Shown: piece after piece, positions 11,220 to 20,412 of the stretch
How positions within the stretch are numbered: the stretch's first letter is position 1
Layout of the letters: the number at the start of each line of letters is the position of its first letter
From: Anaeroplasma bactoclasticum
GTDB lineage: Bacteria; Bacillota_I; Bacilli_A; Acholeplasmatales; Anaeroplasmataceae
Reading direction: 5' to 3'
NCBI RefSeq assembly: GCF_003550015.1
Contig: NZ_QXEV01000001.1
Span: forward strand, 124,001-188,000
DNA length: 64,000 nucleotides
Notes under the pieces: generated by a model
The model's database searches: none
Told to the model about the DNA's origin: nothing
The model's input: only the letters and a program-made list of their open reading frames with translations
Position numbers and translations under genes: made by a program

Positions 11220-14200
11220 ATGTATAAAGCGAAGAGTTTTATTCTTAAAGTGATTATTGGTTTCATGAGCATTGCTATAATTGCAATTTGTGCAATTGCC
11301 TTTATCCCTGGAAGTTTAGAGAGTAAAGAGAAGACGACAGACGGGGATAGTGAATTATCTTCAACAACATCGGTAGATACATCAGTTTTTGCAGATAATG
11401 TACAAGATGGTCAAATATTGCAGTGCTTCTGTTGGAGCTATAATGAAATCATGGAGTATTTACCAAAAATTGCAGATCAAGGTTTTACAGCGATTCAAAC
11501 ATCACCTGTACAGGTATGTAAGGAAGCTACACTTGGCCAAACTGCGAAGGGTTCTTGGTGGGCATATTACCAACCAGCTGCCTTCACCATTGATGATACT
11601 GGTGATAATGCACTTGGTACGCCAGAAGAATTTAAAGCTATGTGTCAAATGGCACATTCCTATGGCGTTAAGGTATTAGTTGACGTTGTTGCAAACCACT
11701 TAGGTAACCAATGGGTTTCTGATTCCTTATGCGAGCGTGCATATTATTATGAATGGGAAATCGCAGGTATGTCTACAAGTGTAGAAGATGGTGGATATAT
11801 TCCATATACTGGTGAAGTATGGGCATATGGAGGAGGAACAACTACTCCTGGTGCTGCAAATGCTTCAACAACACCTGTAATTGATACATATTATTATAAA
11901 GATACATTAAAGTTCCATCCTTATTTAATTCAAGATAATGATGAGCCTGGTAATGTTACACAGGGTAATATTGGTATGATGGATCTTGATACATCAGATC
12001 CAGTAGTACAAGATGCTGTTGCGGATTATCTAGAGGAATTAATCAGTTATGGTGTTGATGGATTTAGATTTGATGCAGCTAAGCATATTGAAACACAGTG
12101 GGATTCTATATCGAGTGATTTTTGGCCTTATGTTATGGATAGAGCTGAAACAGCTGCTAGAAATGCAGGTAGAGAATTATATGCATACGGAGAGATTTTA
12201 AATAGACCAGGTATTGGTAGAAGCCTATCTTGGTATACAAATAATAATGTGGCTATTACAGATTCTGGAATGGGTCATAATATTGTTGAAAATGGTGGTT
12301 CTGGTCACTCTAGCTTTAATGGTGCCGATGGCAATAATTATGCTGATTACAAGGAGCATATGGTAACATGGGCTGAATCCCATGATAACTATATGGGTAC
12401 TCAGGATACTCATAATAAGAGTGTAGAGGTTATTAATAAATCTTATGCTATTTTAGCTTCTAGAAAGGATTTTGCAACATTATATTGTGCAAGATTTGAA
12501 GATTATGAAACTTCCGTTTTAGGTAGTGTTGCTTGCTTAAATGGTTGGTCATACCCTGAAATTGGGGCAGTAAATAAATTCCATAATTTCTATGCTAAGG
12601 CAGATGCTGATGAGGCTTGCTATGATGCAAATGGATATACAATTACTGAAAGATTTGTTGATTCTTATTCTCAGAATAATGGTATTGTAATTGTTGGTAA
12701 TGCTGGTGGATGCCAGGTACCTGCTTACCATTTGGCAGATGGTACATATACCGATTGTGTAACTGGTAATACATTTATCGTATCTAATGGCACAATTAAT
12801 GGTAATATTGGAGAATCTGGTGTTGCAGTAGTTTATAATCATTTTGAAAATAAGACACCATCCATTACTGCATCCTTAGCTTCTGGATATATTACTGAGG
12901 ATTATTTATCTGTAACTTATACATTTAAAAATGCAGTATCTTCAAGTGTAGTAGTTGGTACTGATAAGGTTCAATCAACTGCTGAATCTGCATATGTTTA
13001 TGTAAATGGAATTCAAGAAGGTCAAACAATTACTGTAGTTGTTACAGTAACTAGTGTTGATGGTGTGGATTGTACAAAGACTTATACCTATACAAGATTT
13101 AATCCAGTTGGCACGGTGACATTATATTTCACAAATACAATGAATTGGTCTACAGTTAATGCTTATGCATGGAAGGGTGGAAATAAGAATGCTAGCTGGC
13201 CTGGATTAGCATTAACAGATACTGTATTAGATAAGAATGGAAATACTTGTTACGTATATGAATTTGATATGGATTCCTATGATCATATCATCTTTAATGA
13301 TGGTAACAATCAAACAGAAGATATTTTAGTTGCTGCATCCAAGCAGTATACTCTATCTGAAAAGGGTATTAATTGCTATAAGGTTCTTGAGTCTGATTTT
13401 GAACCATATGATGGTGGAGAAATTGATCCAATAGACAATTCAAACGTAATTACAGTAGATTTTAAGAATGATTATAATTGGGATAGTGTTTATGTATATA
13501 CATGGCGTAATGGCTCAAATAAGGCAAACGCTAATTGGCCTGGTGTAAAGGTTGAAACTCTAAATAAAGATAAAGATGGCTTTATGGCTTGTTCTGTAGA
13601 TGTTGATTTAGATCAATTTGACATGATTATCTTTAATAATGGTGGAAATGCTAAGACAAATGATTTAATGCTAGATTCTGAAACCTTAGGCTTTACTTTT
13701 GATGGTTTATTCTATGATTTTGAACCATATGATGGTGGAGATGTAATTGATCCTATTGATGATTCAACTGTAATCACAGTATATTTTAAGAATGATTATA
13801 ATTGGGATAATGTTTATGCATATGTATGGAATAATACAACTGGAACTAATAATTCATGGCCAGGTACATTAGCTACATATGTTGGTAAGGATAAAGATGG
13901 TAATTTTGCATATTCCTTTGATGTAGATTATCAGGTATATGATCATATCATCTTTAATAATAACAATGGTGGCCAAACTTCAGATTTAGAATTAACAAGT
14001 GAAACTAAAGGATTTACTTTTGATGGTTCAGCATATACATATTCTCCATATGTAGATATAAATACAAGTGAAATTACTGTATATTTTAAGAATACAGATA
14101 ATTGGGATAGTGTGTATGTATATTTATGGAATAATGCATCAGGAAATAAGAATGCTGAATGGCCAGGAGTAAAATTAGAGTCTATTGGCACAGATGGTGG

Positions 14201-14351
14201 ATATCAAGTTTATTCAGTTACAGTTAATTTAACAGAATATGATATGATTATTTTCAATAATAATAGTGGTAAACAAACTTCAAATTTATCCTTATCTGTA
14301 ACAACAACAGGCTTTACAGCTAATGGTTCATCCTATAGCTATAATGGATAA
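11220..14351 (+). CDS. Secreted or membrane-anchored alpha-amylase (GH13, AmyE-like) with four starch-binding repeats
   Basis: Endo-acting alpha-1,4-glucanase for starch, 1043 residues. An N-terminal hydrophobic signal or anchor (residues 1-31) is followed by a GH13 barrel opening with GQILQCFCWSYNEIMEYLP and FTAIQTSPVQ, as in Bacillus AmyE (subfamily 28). Catalytic residues are the nucleophile Asp285 (GFRFDAAKH), acid/base Glu325 (YAYGEIL) and Asp389 (ESHDNY). After a beta domain come four repeats of about 105 residues starting near 633, 744, 852 and 952, each with YFxNxxNW and a downstream WPG, resembling CBM26 starch-binding modules. An upstream in-frame codon at 11127 exists, but ATG 11220 has the AAGGAG site. 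No LPXTG anchor is seen. It probably works with the pullulanase at 61738. Confidence 0.92.
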   Translation: MYKAKSFILKVIIGFMSIAIIAICAIAFIPGSLESKEKTTDGDSELSSTTSVDTSVFADNVQDGQILQCFCWSYNEIMEYLPKIADQGFTAIQTSPVQVCKEATLGQTAKGSWWAYYQPAAFTIDDTGDNALGTPEEFKAMCQMAHSYGVKVLVDVVANHLGNQWVSDSLCERAYYYEWEIAGMSTSVEDGGYIPYTGEVWAYGGGTTTPGAANASTTPVIDTYYYKDTLKFHPYLIQDNDEPGNVTQGNIGMMDLDTSDPVVQDAVADYLEELISYGVDGFRFDAAKHIETQWDSISSDFWPYVMDRAETAARNAGRELYAYGEILNRPGIGRSLSWYTNNNVAITDSGMGHNIVENGGSGHSSFNGADGNNYADYKEHMVTWAESHDNYMGTQDTHNKSVEVINKSYAILASRKDFATLYCARFEDYETSVLGSVACLNGWSYPEIGAVNKFHNFYAKADADEACYDANGYTITERFVDSYSQNNGIVIVGNAGGCQVPAYHLADGTYTDCVTGNTFIVSNGTINGNIGESGVAVVYNHFENKTPSITASLASGYITEDYLSVTYTFKNAVSSSVVVGTDKVQSTAESAYVYVNGIQEGQTITVVVTVTSVDGVDCTKTYTYTRFNPVGTVTLYFTNTMNWSTVNAYAWKGGNKNASWPGLALTDTVLDKNGNTCYVYEFDMDSYDHIIFNDGNNQTEDILVAASKQYTLSEKGINCYKVLESDFEPYDGGEIDPIDNSNVITVDFKNDYNWDSVYVYTWRNGSNKANANWPGVKVETLNKDKDGFMACSVDVDLDQFDMIIFNNGGNAKTNDLMLDSETLGFTFDGLFYDFEPYDGGDVIDPIDDSTVITVYFKNDYNWDNVYAYVWNNTTGTNNSWPGTLATYVGKDKDGNFAYSFDVDYQVYDHIIFNNNNGGQTSDLELTSETKGFTFDGSAYTYSPYVDINTSEITVYFKNTDNWDSVYVYLWNNASGNKNAEWPGVKLESIGTDGGYQVYSVTVNLTEYDMIIFNNNSGKQTSNLSLSVTTTGFTANGSSYSYNG
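13116..14348 (+). repeat. Four tandem CBM26-like module repeats
   Basis: DNA encoding four copies of a starch-binding module, starting at about 13116, 13449, 13773 and 14073. The linkers between copies 1-2 and 2-3 share FEPYDGG and DPID segments. Copies 2-4 are closest to each other (ITVYFKN), suggesting recent duplication. Confidence 0.8.
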
Positions 14352-14361
14352 TAATGTAATA

Positions 14362-14390
14362 GGCAAGCAAAAAAGCTTGCCTTTTCTTTT
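14362..14390 (+). terminator. Terminator after the amylase gene
   Basis: GGCAAGC / GCTTGCC stem with an A-rich loop, then TTTTCTTTT. Confidence 0.88.
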
Positions 14391-14490
14391 GACAAGAAAT
14401 CTATATAATATAACTTGTGAGCAATTTTTTTAAAATTTCTTTTAAAAATTGATTAGTTACTCGTTAATATTAATGTGGAGGAAACGAAAG

Positions 14491-14988
14491 ATGAATTTAG
14501 AAAAGCTCGTTGTAGATTATAAAGCGGGGAATGAAAAGAGCTTTGATAAGATTTATAAAGAAACTTTACCATTAGTTAAATCAGCAATTTTAAATTATAT
14601 TACGGATAAAGATACTGTCTTAGATTTAATTCAGGATACCTATTTAACATTTGTAGAGAAAAAGGAATCTTATAATTCTCATTCATTTTCTGCATGGATA
14701 TATACTGTAGCTAAAAATAAAGCATTAGATTATTTGAAAAAGAAAAAAGAAGTTCTAATGGATACAACAGATATAATTCCAGATAATTCTATAAGTCCAT
14801 GCCTAACTTACGTGATCAATAAGTTAGAGCCAAATTTAAGAGAAGTTTTTCTATTAAAGGTTTTAGTAGGATATTCATCAAAGAAAGTTTCCACCTCATT
14901 AGGCATCGATGTAAGTTTAGTTAATAAGTATTATTATGAAGCAAAAGAGATTTTAAGAAAGGAGCTTAAGGATTATGAAGTTAAATGA
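14491..14988 (+). CDS. ECF-type RNA polymerase sigma factor
   Basis: 165-residue sigma-70 family protein containing only regions 2 and 4. Region 2 includes DLIQDTYLTFVEK and FSAWIYTVAKNKALDYLKKKK (core binding and -10 recognition); region 4 contains LREVFLLKVLVGYSSKKVSTSLGI with its helix-turn-helix. ATG 14491 follows GGAGG at 14477, so the upstream in-frame ATG at 14449 is not used. It overlaps the next gene by 14 bases, the usual arrangement of an ECF factor with its anti-sigma. It resembles SigV/SigW-type regulators, but the stimulus is unknown. Confidence 0.85.
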   Translation: MNLEKLVVDYKAGNEKSFDKIYKETLPLVKSAILNYITDKDTVLDLIQDTYLTFVEKKESYNSHSFSAWIYTVAKNKALDYLKKKKEVLMDTTDIIPDNSISPCLTYVINKLEPNLREVFLLKVLVGYSSKKVSTSLGIDVSLVNKYYYEAKEILRKELKDYEVK

Positions 14989-16681
14989 ATTTAATAAAAA
15001 ATTAAAAAAGGAATTTAATGAAAATTATAATAGTGATGATTCTTTGGTAGTAAAATCCAAAAGAAAAAGAATGGCTATACGCTTAATACCAGTATATGCT
15101 TTATCCCTTGCTTGTATAGCAATAGCTATAGTCTTTGGTATTCGCTATGGAGTATCTAAACCAGTTTCTTATGAAAAGCAAGATATAGCACAAGATGAAA
15201 ATTATAGAGAACTATCATCTATATCATTTAGTGATTTAAAGGGCTATATTAGTTATGAAAGAAGTACACAAATATCAGCAACTGTTCCTATTGATGTAGA
15301 AACTACTGCAGTTGCTCCGGGGTCTAAAGATCTTGCAACCTCATATGAAACAAATAATCAAGAAGAAGGCGTTATCGAAGCTGATATTGCGAAATTTGAT
15401 GGCAAATATTGTTATTATTTATATGCAGGATATTTATATATTTATGATTTATCAGGTAATCAATTAGTGAATAAAGTAGTATTCACTAAGGGAGCTCATA
15501 TCTATGAGAAAATGCAAATATATAACAATCGAGTAATTATATATAATTATAATGATTTATATATTTATACCTTTGATGGAGAATTAAAAGAAGAAATTCA
15601 TAAGCATTATCATCTTGTTGAATCAAGAATCATTGATAATACCTTATATGTAATAGCGAGACAATTTATAGATGTATATAATGATGAGATAGAATCAGAT
15701 AAAATATATTATGATAAATTGACAAGCATTTCATTTATTTATTCCTTAGAGAAAATCAATTTAGATACACTAGAAGAAAAAGAAGTAGAATTTGCATCAG
15801 GATATGATGGAATAATATATATGAATCAAAATTATATGGTTCTTTCTAATCAGGCATATTCAAATTCTTTATGTAAGACAGTAACATTAAATTCTGTATT
15901 CAATATAGATTTAGAGCCTATTGGAGTATTTGTTGTTGAAGGTACTATTTTAGATCAATATTCTATAGATATCTATCAAGATACATTAAGAGTAGTATCT
16001 ACATTAAATGATTCGAGTATAGAAGGATATGTCAGAAATGAATTAACTATTTTTGATTTAAAGGAATTATCTACATTGTCTTGTCTAAAAGAAGGAATTG
16101 GACTTGTAGGTGAAAGAGTAAAATCTGTAACATTTAAGGATTTATATTGCTTTATCGTAACATTTAGAACAACAGATCCTTTATATGAAATAGATTTAAC
16201 AGACTCTAAAAATCCTATTATTGTGGATGCATTACATGTAGAAGGATATTCTTCTTATTTAAAAGCATTTATGATAAATGATACAGAGTATCTATTTGGT
16301 GCAGGCTATATTAGTAATCAAATTAAGTATTCTATTTACTTAAATGATAAAGAAAACACTCAAGTAGGTAGCGACTATTTACTTTTGGATGGAGAACAAG
16401 TAAATTATAGGTATTATGATGGTTCCAATTGGGTATATAGCGGTATTTGTGATTATGCCGTAAATCCACACGCAATGTTCTTTTATCTAGATAATGAGTA
16501 TTTCTATGTTGGTGCACCAATGAATAGAACCCTATATAAAATATTTATTGTAGATGTAAATTCTAGTACAGTTATAGAGGAATATAAGAGTATCGAAACA
16601 GAAGGCGAAACAAGATTATTCTTATATCAGGGTAAGGTTTATTTACCACAAAAGGATAAATTGATTATAGAAGACTTTTAA
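14975..16681 (+). CDS. Membrane-anchored beta-propeller protein, probable anti-sigma factor
   Basis: 568 residues: a short basic cytoplasmic tail (1-30), one transmembrane helix near 31-52 (RLIPVYALSLACIAIAIVFG), then a large extracellular beta-propeller. The segment EEGVIEADIAKFDGKYCYYL is the hallmark of the Beta_propel family (PF09826), whose members usually carry EGVDEADIVKTDG. It is translationally coupled to the ECF sigma gene. The family is often next to sigma factors; acting as the anti-sigma by holding it through the short N-terminal tail is inferred. No zinc-binding anti-sigma motif is visible, so the contact mode would be unusual. The ligand of the propeller is unknown. Confidence 0.75.
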   Translation: MKLNEFNKKLKKEFNENYNSDDSLVVKSKRKRMAIRLIPVYALSLACIAIAIVFGIRYGVSKPVSYEKQDIAQDENYRELSSISFSDLKGYISYERSTQISATVPIDVETTAVAPGSKDLATSYETNNQEEGVIEADIAKFDGKYCYYLYAGYLYIYDLSGNQLVNKVVFTKGAHIYEKMQIYNNRVIIYNYNDLYIYTFDGELKEEIHKHYHLVESRIIDNTLYVIARQFIDVYNDEIESDKIYYDKLTSISFIYSLEKINLDTLEEKEVEFASGYDGIIYMNQNYMVLSNQAYSNSLCKTVTLNSVFNIDLEPIGVFVVEGTILDQYSIDIYQDTLRVVSTLNDSSIEGYVRNELTIFDLKELSTLSCLKEGIGLVGERVKSVTFKDLYCFIVTFRTTDPLYEIDLTDSKNPIIVDALHVEGYSSYLKAFMINDTEYLFGAGYISNQIKYSIYLNDKENTQVGSDYLLLDGEQVNYRYYDGSNWVYSGICDYAVNPHAMFFYLDNEYFYVGAPMNRTLYKIFIVDVNSSTVIEEYKSIETEGETRLFLYQGKVYLPQKDKLIIEDF

Positions 16682-16689
16682 TAGGAATG

Positions 16690-16717
16690 GAGCCGGATTT
16701 ACCGGCTCTTTTCATTT
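16690..16717 (+). terminator. Terminator of the sigma/anti-sigma operon
   Basis: GAGCCGG / CCGGCTC stem with an ATTTA loop, followed by TTTTCATTT. Confidence 0.88.
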
Positions 16718-16742
16718 ATAGGCCATATATTACAAAAATAAC

Positions 16743-16771
16743 TTTAAATCGAACAATATCTATGTTATAAT
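16743..16771 (+). promoter_or_regulatory. Promoter with extended -10 (TGTTATAAT)
   Basis: -35 TTTAAA at 16743-16748, 17-base spacer, TATAAT at 16766-16771 preceded by TG. A second TATAAT at 16877-16882 closer to the gene could be an alternative promoter. Confidence 0.55.
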
Positions 16772-16778
16772 ACAAAAT

Positions 16779-16794
16779 ACCCTAGAATTAGGGT
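16779..16794 (+). promoter_or_regulatory. 16-bp perfect palindrome at the transcription start
   Basis: ACCCTA-GAAT-TAGGGT begins about eight bases after the -10 box, where a repressor operator or a 5' mRNA hairpin would sit. The next gene starts about 130 bases later. Confidence 0.4.
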
Positions 16795-16922
16795 GGTATT
16801 GTAAAAAATGTAACTCTTTTTACGAAAATTTTTAGGAAAACCATAAAAAATCTTTATTTTTTATTAAAAAAAGAGTTATAATATTAATGAAGATATACGT
16901 TTTGTGAAGAAGGTGATTACAT

Positions 16923-17318
16923 ATGGGACTTTTTGATAGATTTAAAAAGAAAAAGGAAGATGTCCAAGAAGAAGCACCAGTAATTGAAACATATAATTAT
17001 GTAGAAGGATGCGAAACTTATGTAACCGACCAGGGCTTTTTAGTTTTAATACCTGAGGTAAAACCACCTTTCCAGGTACTAATTGTAGATAATGGAGAGC
17101 ATAAGCAGATTCTGGTTGAGAACATGAATAACCATAAGAATATAGATTTTGGTGACATTAAGACATCATATAGTAAAATTGAAGATGGAGTTTATACATT
17201 TGGTTTGTTACCTGAAGAGGCAAGAAGACAAAAAATGGAATTCAATCGTCGTATTACAGATAGAGAACATCCGCCTATTGCAGGCACATATGATGTATCT
17301 AAACAATTAGAGGGATAA
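16923..17318 (+). CDS. Hypothetical 131-residue protein
   Basis: Not recognised. It begins with a basic amphipathic stretch (MGLFDRFKKKKE), followed by a beta-rich domain with many valine/isoleucine strands (YVTDQGFLVLIPEV, FQVLIVDNG) and a short helical tail (PEEARRQKMEFNRR). There is no signal peptide or membrane segment. ATG 16923 follows AAGGTG with good spacing. The unusually long leader of about 145 bases with a palindrome suggests regulated expression. It stands alone, with a terminator following. Confidence 0.75.
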   Translation: MGLFDRFKKKKEDVQEEAPVIETYNYVEGCETYVTDQGFLVLIPEVKPPFQVLIVDNGEHKQILVENMNNHKNIDFGDIKTSYSKIEDGVYTFGLLPEEARRQKMEFNRRITDREHPPIAGTYDVSKQLEG

Positions 17319-17341
17319 GCTAGGTTTCTAGCTTTTTCTTT
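17317..17341 (+). terminator. Terminator after the 131-residue protein
   Basis: AAGCTAG / CTAGCTT stem with a GTTT loop overlapping the stop codon, then TTTCTTTT. Confidence 0.75.
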
Positions 17342-17408
17342 TATTGTTTTATATTTCAAAAAAATATGGTAAAATAAATGTATTCAAAAGACGACTGGAT
17401 GTGATGTT

Positions 17409-18473
17409 ATGGCAAAGAACGAATTAGTCTTAAAGGAAGATAAAGAAAATAAAAAGGAAATTGGAAAATTAACATTAGAAGAATATCAAAAGAAGTATTC
17501 AAAACCAGTAAATGAGAAGGTTGCAAAAACATTCTTATTTATATTTGCGGCAGCAATTGGTATTATTATATTTTTCTGTTTATTCTCCTTTGTAATTAAG
17601 GTTTATGAAACATTTGATAAGAATAATATAGCATTATATATTTCAATTCCTATTGCATTATTAATCTTTATTTGTGTATATGTTATTCCACTATATAAGA
17701 TTCATGAGGCTAAGCCTTTTATTACAAATGTAGATTCAAGGAACGCAAGAGAAGCAAAGAAATATAATAAAGCATTAAGAGAATCTATTGCTGATAAAAT
17801 GATTGATTTAAAGGCAAAAACTACTGGTGTAACTTGGTATAGTGAGGCAAATGTTGGTAAGCTTGCGATTGCACGTCAAACACATGATGATGAAGAATTA
17901 AAGAAGGCTTTAACAGAAACCTATGATACTGATGTTAAAGCAGCCGCAAACAAAATGATTAGAGATCATGCATTTAAGGTTGGTGTTACAACTGCATTAT
18001 CTCAATCCGAAAAAATTGATACATTATTTGTTGTTACATATGATTTAAATTTAATTAAAGATTTAATTTATCTATATGGCTTCCGTCCATCCGATACTCA
18101 ATTAATGAAGTGCTACCAAAGTGTTATTGCAGATGCATTAATTGCATATGGCTTAGGTAACGCAACAAGTGCTATCGCTACAGGCGTAGTAAAGAAGATG
18201 GGCAATGTTGTAGATAAGGTTCCTGTTTTAGGTTCTATGGTTTCTACTGTAATTGATTCAGTTACTCAGGGTTTAGTGAATGCTTCATTAACTGTAATTA
18301 TTGGATTCCAAACAAAGAAGTATTTAATGAAGGAATATCATTTACAGGATATATTAGATACTGTTGAGCTTCCTACAGAAGAGGAAGAGGCAGAGGAAGC
18401 TTCCGAGCTAATGGATTCTTTAAAGAAGGATATTACTCTTACAGCTAAAAAGGGTAAGGTACAAACAGCTTAA
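17409..18473 (+). CDS. DUF697/YcjF-like membrane protein
   Basis: 354 residues. A charged N-terminal region precedes two transmembrane helices (near 40-65 and 75-100). A soluble central part follows, then a C-terminal hydrophobic glycine/alanine-rich region (IADALIAYGLGNATSAIATG, VPVLGSMVSTVIDSVTQG) resembling DUF697 proteins such as YcjF. The last 40 residues are acidic. DUF697 proteins often accompany GTPases, but no GTPase is adjacent here. ATG 17409 has only a weak ribosome site; an extended -10 box (TGGTAAAAT) lies at 17367. The family assignment is moderate and the function unknown. Confidence 0.6.
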   Translation: MAKNELVLKEDKENKKEIGKLTLEEYQKKYSKPVNEKVAKTFLFIFAAAIGIIIFFCLFSFVIKVYETFDKNNIALYISIPIALLIFICVYVIPLYKIHEAKPFITNVDSRNAREAKKYNKALRESIADKMIDLKAKTTGVTWYSEANVGKLAIARQTHDDEELKKALTETYDTDVKAAANKMIRDHAFKVGVTTALSQSEKIDTLFVVTYDLNLIKDLIYLYGFRPSDTQLMKCYQSVIADALIAYGLGNATSAIATGVVKKMGNVVDKVPVLGSMVSTVIDSVTQGLVNASLTVIIGFQTKKYLMKEYHLQDILDTVELPTEEEEAEEASELMDSLKKDITLTAKKGKVQTA

Positions 18474-18498
18474 AAACAGGAATAATTCCTGTTTTTTT
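18472..18498 (+). terminator. Terminator with 11-bp stem
   Basis: AAAAACAGGAA / TTCCTGTTTTT with a three-base loop and a T-run. The next gene starts only 23 bases later with no clear promoter of its own, so some read-through is likely. Confidence 0.8.
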
Positions 18499-18520
18499 GT
18501 TTAAAGGAAGGAGGTTTTTT

Positions 18521-20335
18521 ATGAAGGATTTAAAAGAATCATTTCGCTTAATAAAGAGGAATATTTATGAATATGCCAAATTAAATGATTTATTATTTCA
18601 ATCCCTAGATTTTGATGATTGGAATTTAATGCTAAAGGAAAGAAGCGAAAAAATAAGAAAAATCTATATAGAAAATGAACAAGAAATAGCCTTCATTAAA
18701 GCCTCTTTAGATGATTCTTTAGATGAAGATACTGCATCATCTTTATTTGAGGCTTTAAAGGAATTTAAATATGAAGAAATTCATGATGCAGGCTTTACTA
18801 TTCCAATAATGGAAAAGCTAATTTCTTATTATGAAAATAAGAATAATAAAGCTAAATTATTATTTTTATATTTAAATTATGGATATGAAATAATGGAATA
18901 TTATTTAAGAATGGGTAATGTTTCATTTATGGATAAGGCAAAGGCATCCTTCTTAAAGGTTATTGCTTTAAAGGATTATTATAAAGAATTTAAGCCAGAA
19001 ATAAGAGCTCGTATATTTATTGGATATTATAATTTAACAAGTGCCCTACCAGATTTAATAGAAGAAGATAAAAAATTTCCTTGTATATATTATAAAGAGA
19101 TGTTAGATTTCTATTTCTCTAAAGATATTATGGAATTTGATAAAGATAATATGACTTCAAAAGATGAGGTTATTTATGTTGTAGAGGCATTCTGTTATGG
19201 CTTTGCAAAATATATAGATGAGGATTCTTTATATAGAGATGAATTCTTTTCTTTAGTTGAAAGAAGCTTGAAGTCATTTGATGATTTATCTAGTGATGTT
19301 GTAAGAGTGGTAAGTATTATTTTAGGATATTATCATAAAGAATATGATATCAATGAACTATTTTCTTTATTAGAGGAAATGAATAAAGAATACTTAGAAA
19401 TGAATTTAACATTTTTAGGTACAGAAGATTCTATATTAGATTTTTGTAATTGGATGGATGTAGCATCCGCTTTAGTTGAAATTACAAAAAGAAGAAATAT
19501 TCCAATAGAAAAACAAAAGGAATATATTATTTCTATAGAAACTCCTATATTAAATTACATTTCCAATGTAAATTATAAGGATTATACATCCTATTTTGAT
19601 GATGTATCTTCGGATATCTTTAAAGCTTTCTTGCCATGTGTATCTACACTAGATGAAAAGCTTGATTTAATTCAAAGATTAATCATAAGAAGACAGCCTA
19701 TTACCTATATTCATTCTCTTATGGTAAAAAGAATTAGTGAAGAAATAACATTTGCAATATTAAGAATGAATAAAGCTATTTTAAATCCATTGTTTGATTT
19801 AGGAATGGGTGGAGCGGATATATTAGATTATATGGGTATAGGCGCAATGATTCATGATTTAGGTAAATGCTTAACAGTTGGAGTAATTAATGCCCAAAGT
19901 AGGCATCTTACAGATGATGAATTTGATTGTATAAGATTACATCCAAAAAGAGCTTTAGATTTCTTAGGCGAAGATAAGGATTTTATACCATTTTATGATA
20001 TCATGCTTGGGCATCATAAATGGTATGATGGAAAAAAGGGGTATCCTATAGATTTCGATAATACAAAATCCAAATATAAGATTGCGATAGATATTATATC
20101 TATTGCAGACTCTATTGATGCTGCAACAGATATCTTAGGTAGAAATTATACTATAGGAAAAGATTTTGATTCCCTGCTTACTGAATTAATAGTTGGTGCA
20201 TCTACAAGATATAATCCAGATATTGTAAGATTAATAGAAAAGGATGAGGTATTAAAGAGTAAGCTTAAATATTTAACTACATATGGTAGAGAAAGAGTAT
20301 ATTATGAAGCATATAAGGAGATTGCAAAGAAATAA
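18521..20335 (+). CDS. HD-GYP-like phosphohydrolase with helical N-terminal domain (paralogue A)
   Basis: 604 residues. The first about 390 residues are helical and TPR-like, without motifs I recognise. The C-terminal part is an HD domain: TYIHSLMVKRIS supplies the first histidine, His445-Asp446 lies in MIHDLGK, and HHKWYDGKKGYP parallels the HD-GYP HHExxDGxGYP signature, followed by ADSIDAATD. HD-GYP domains hydrolyse cyclic dinucleotides in characterised cases; this substrate is not established. ATG 18521 follows AAGGAGG, whereas an in-frame ATG at 18497 has no ribosome site. The gene at 23938 is a clear paralogue with the same order of domains. Confidence 0.8.
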   Translation: MKDLKESFRLIKRNIYEYAKLNDLLFQSLDFDDWNLMLKERSEKIRKIYIENEQEIAFIKASLDDSLDEDTASSLFEALKEFKYEEIHDAGFTIPIMEKLISYYENKNNKAKLLFLYLNYGYEIMEYYLRMGNVSFMDKAKASFLKVIALKDYYKEFKPEIRARIFIGYYNLTSALPDLIEEDKKFPCIYYKEMLDFYFSKDIMEFDKDNMTSKDEVIYVVEAFCYGFAKYIDEDSLYRDEFFSLVERSLKSFDDLSSDVVRVVSIILGYYHKEYDINELFSLLEEMNKEYLEMNLTFLGTEDSILDFCNWMDVASALVEITKRRNIPIEKQKEYIISIETPILNYISNVNYKDYTSYFDDVSSDIFKAFLPCVSTLDEKLDLIQRLIIRRQPITYIHSLMVKRISEEITFAILRMNKAILNPLFDLGMGGADILDYMGIGAMIHDLGKCLTVGVINAQSRHLTDDEFDCIRLHPKRALDFLGEDKDFIPFYDIMLGHHKWYDGKKGYPIDFDNTKSKYKIAIDIISIADSIDAATDILGRNYTIGKDFDSLLTELIVGASTRYNPDIVRLIEKDEVLKSKLKYLTTYGRERVYYEAYKEIAKK

Positions 20336-20352
20336 GCAATCTCCTTATTTCT
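20315..20352 (+). terminator. Terminator after HD paralogue A
   Basis: AAGGAGATTGC / GCAATCTCCTT 11-bp stem overlapping the stop codon, followed by ATTTCTT. Confidence 0.75.
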
Positions 20353-20380
20353 TGATTATTTGTTCTTTTTCAAATAAAAT
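20352..20380 (+). promoter_or_regulatory. Promoter TTGATT-17-TAAAAT
   Basis: -35 TTGATT at 20352-20357 and -10 TAAAAT at 20375-20380, 33 bases before the ATG at 20413. Confidence 0.45.
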
Positions 20381-20412
20381 AAGAATAAGGGATACGATTG
20401 GAGGATTAAAAT

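Noticed and set aside
14389-14409. TTGACA plus TATAAT as promoter of the sigma factor
   Set aside because: The spacer is only nine bases. A TAACTT at 14411 gives a 16-base spacer but is a poor -10, so no promoter was called.
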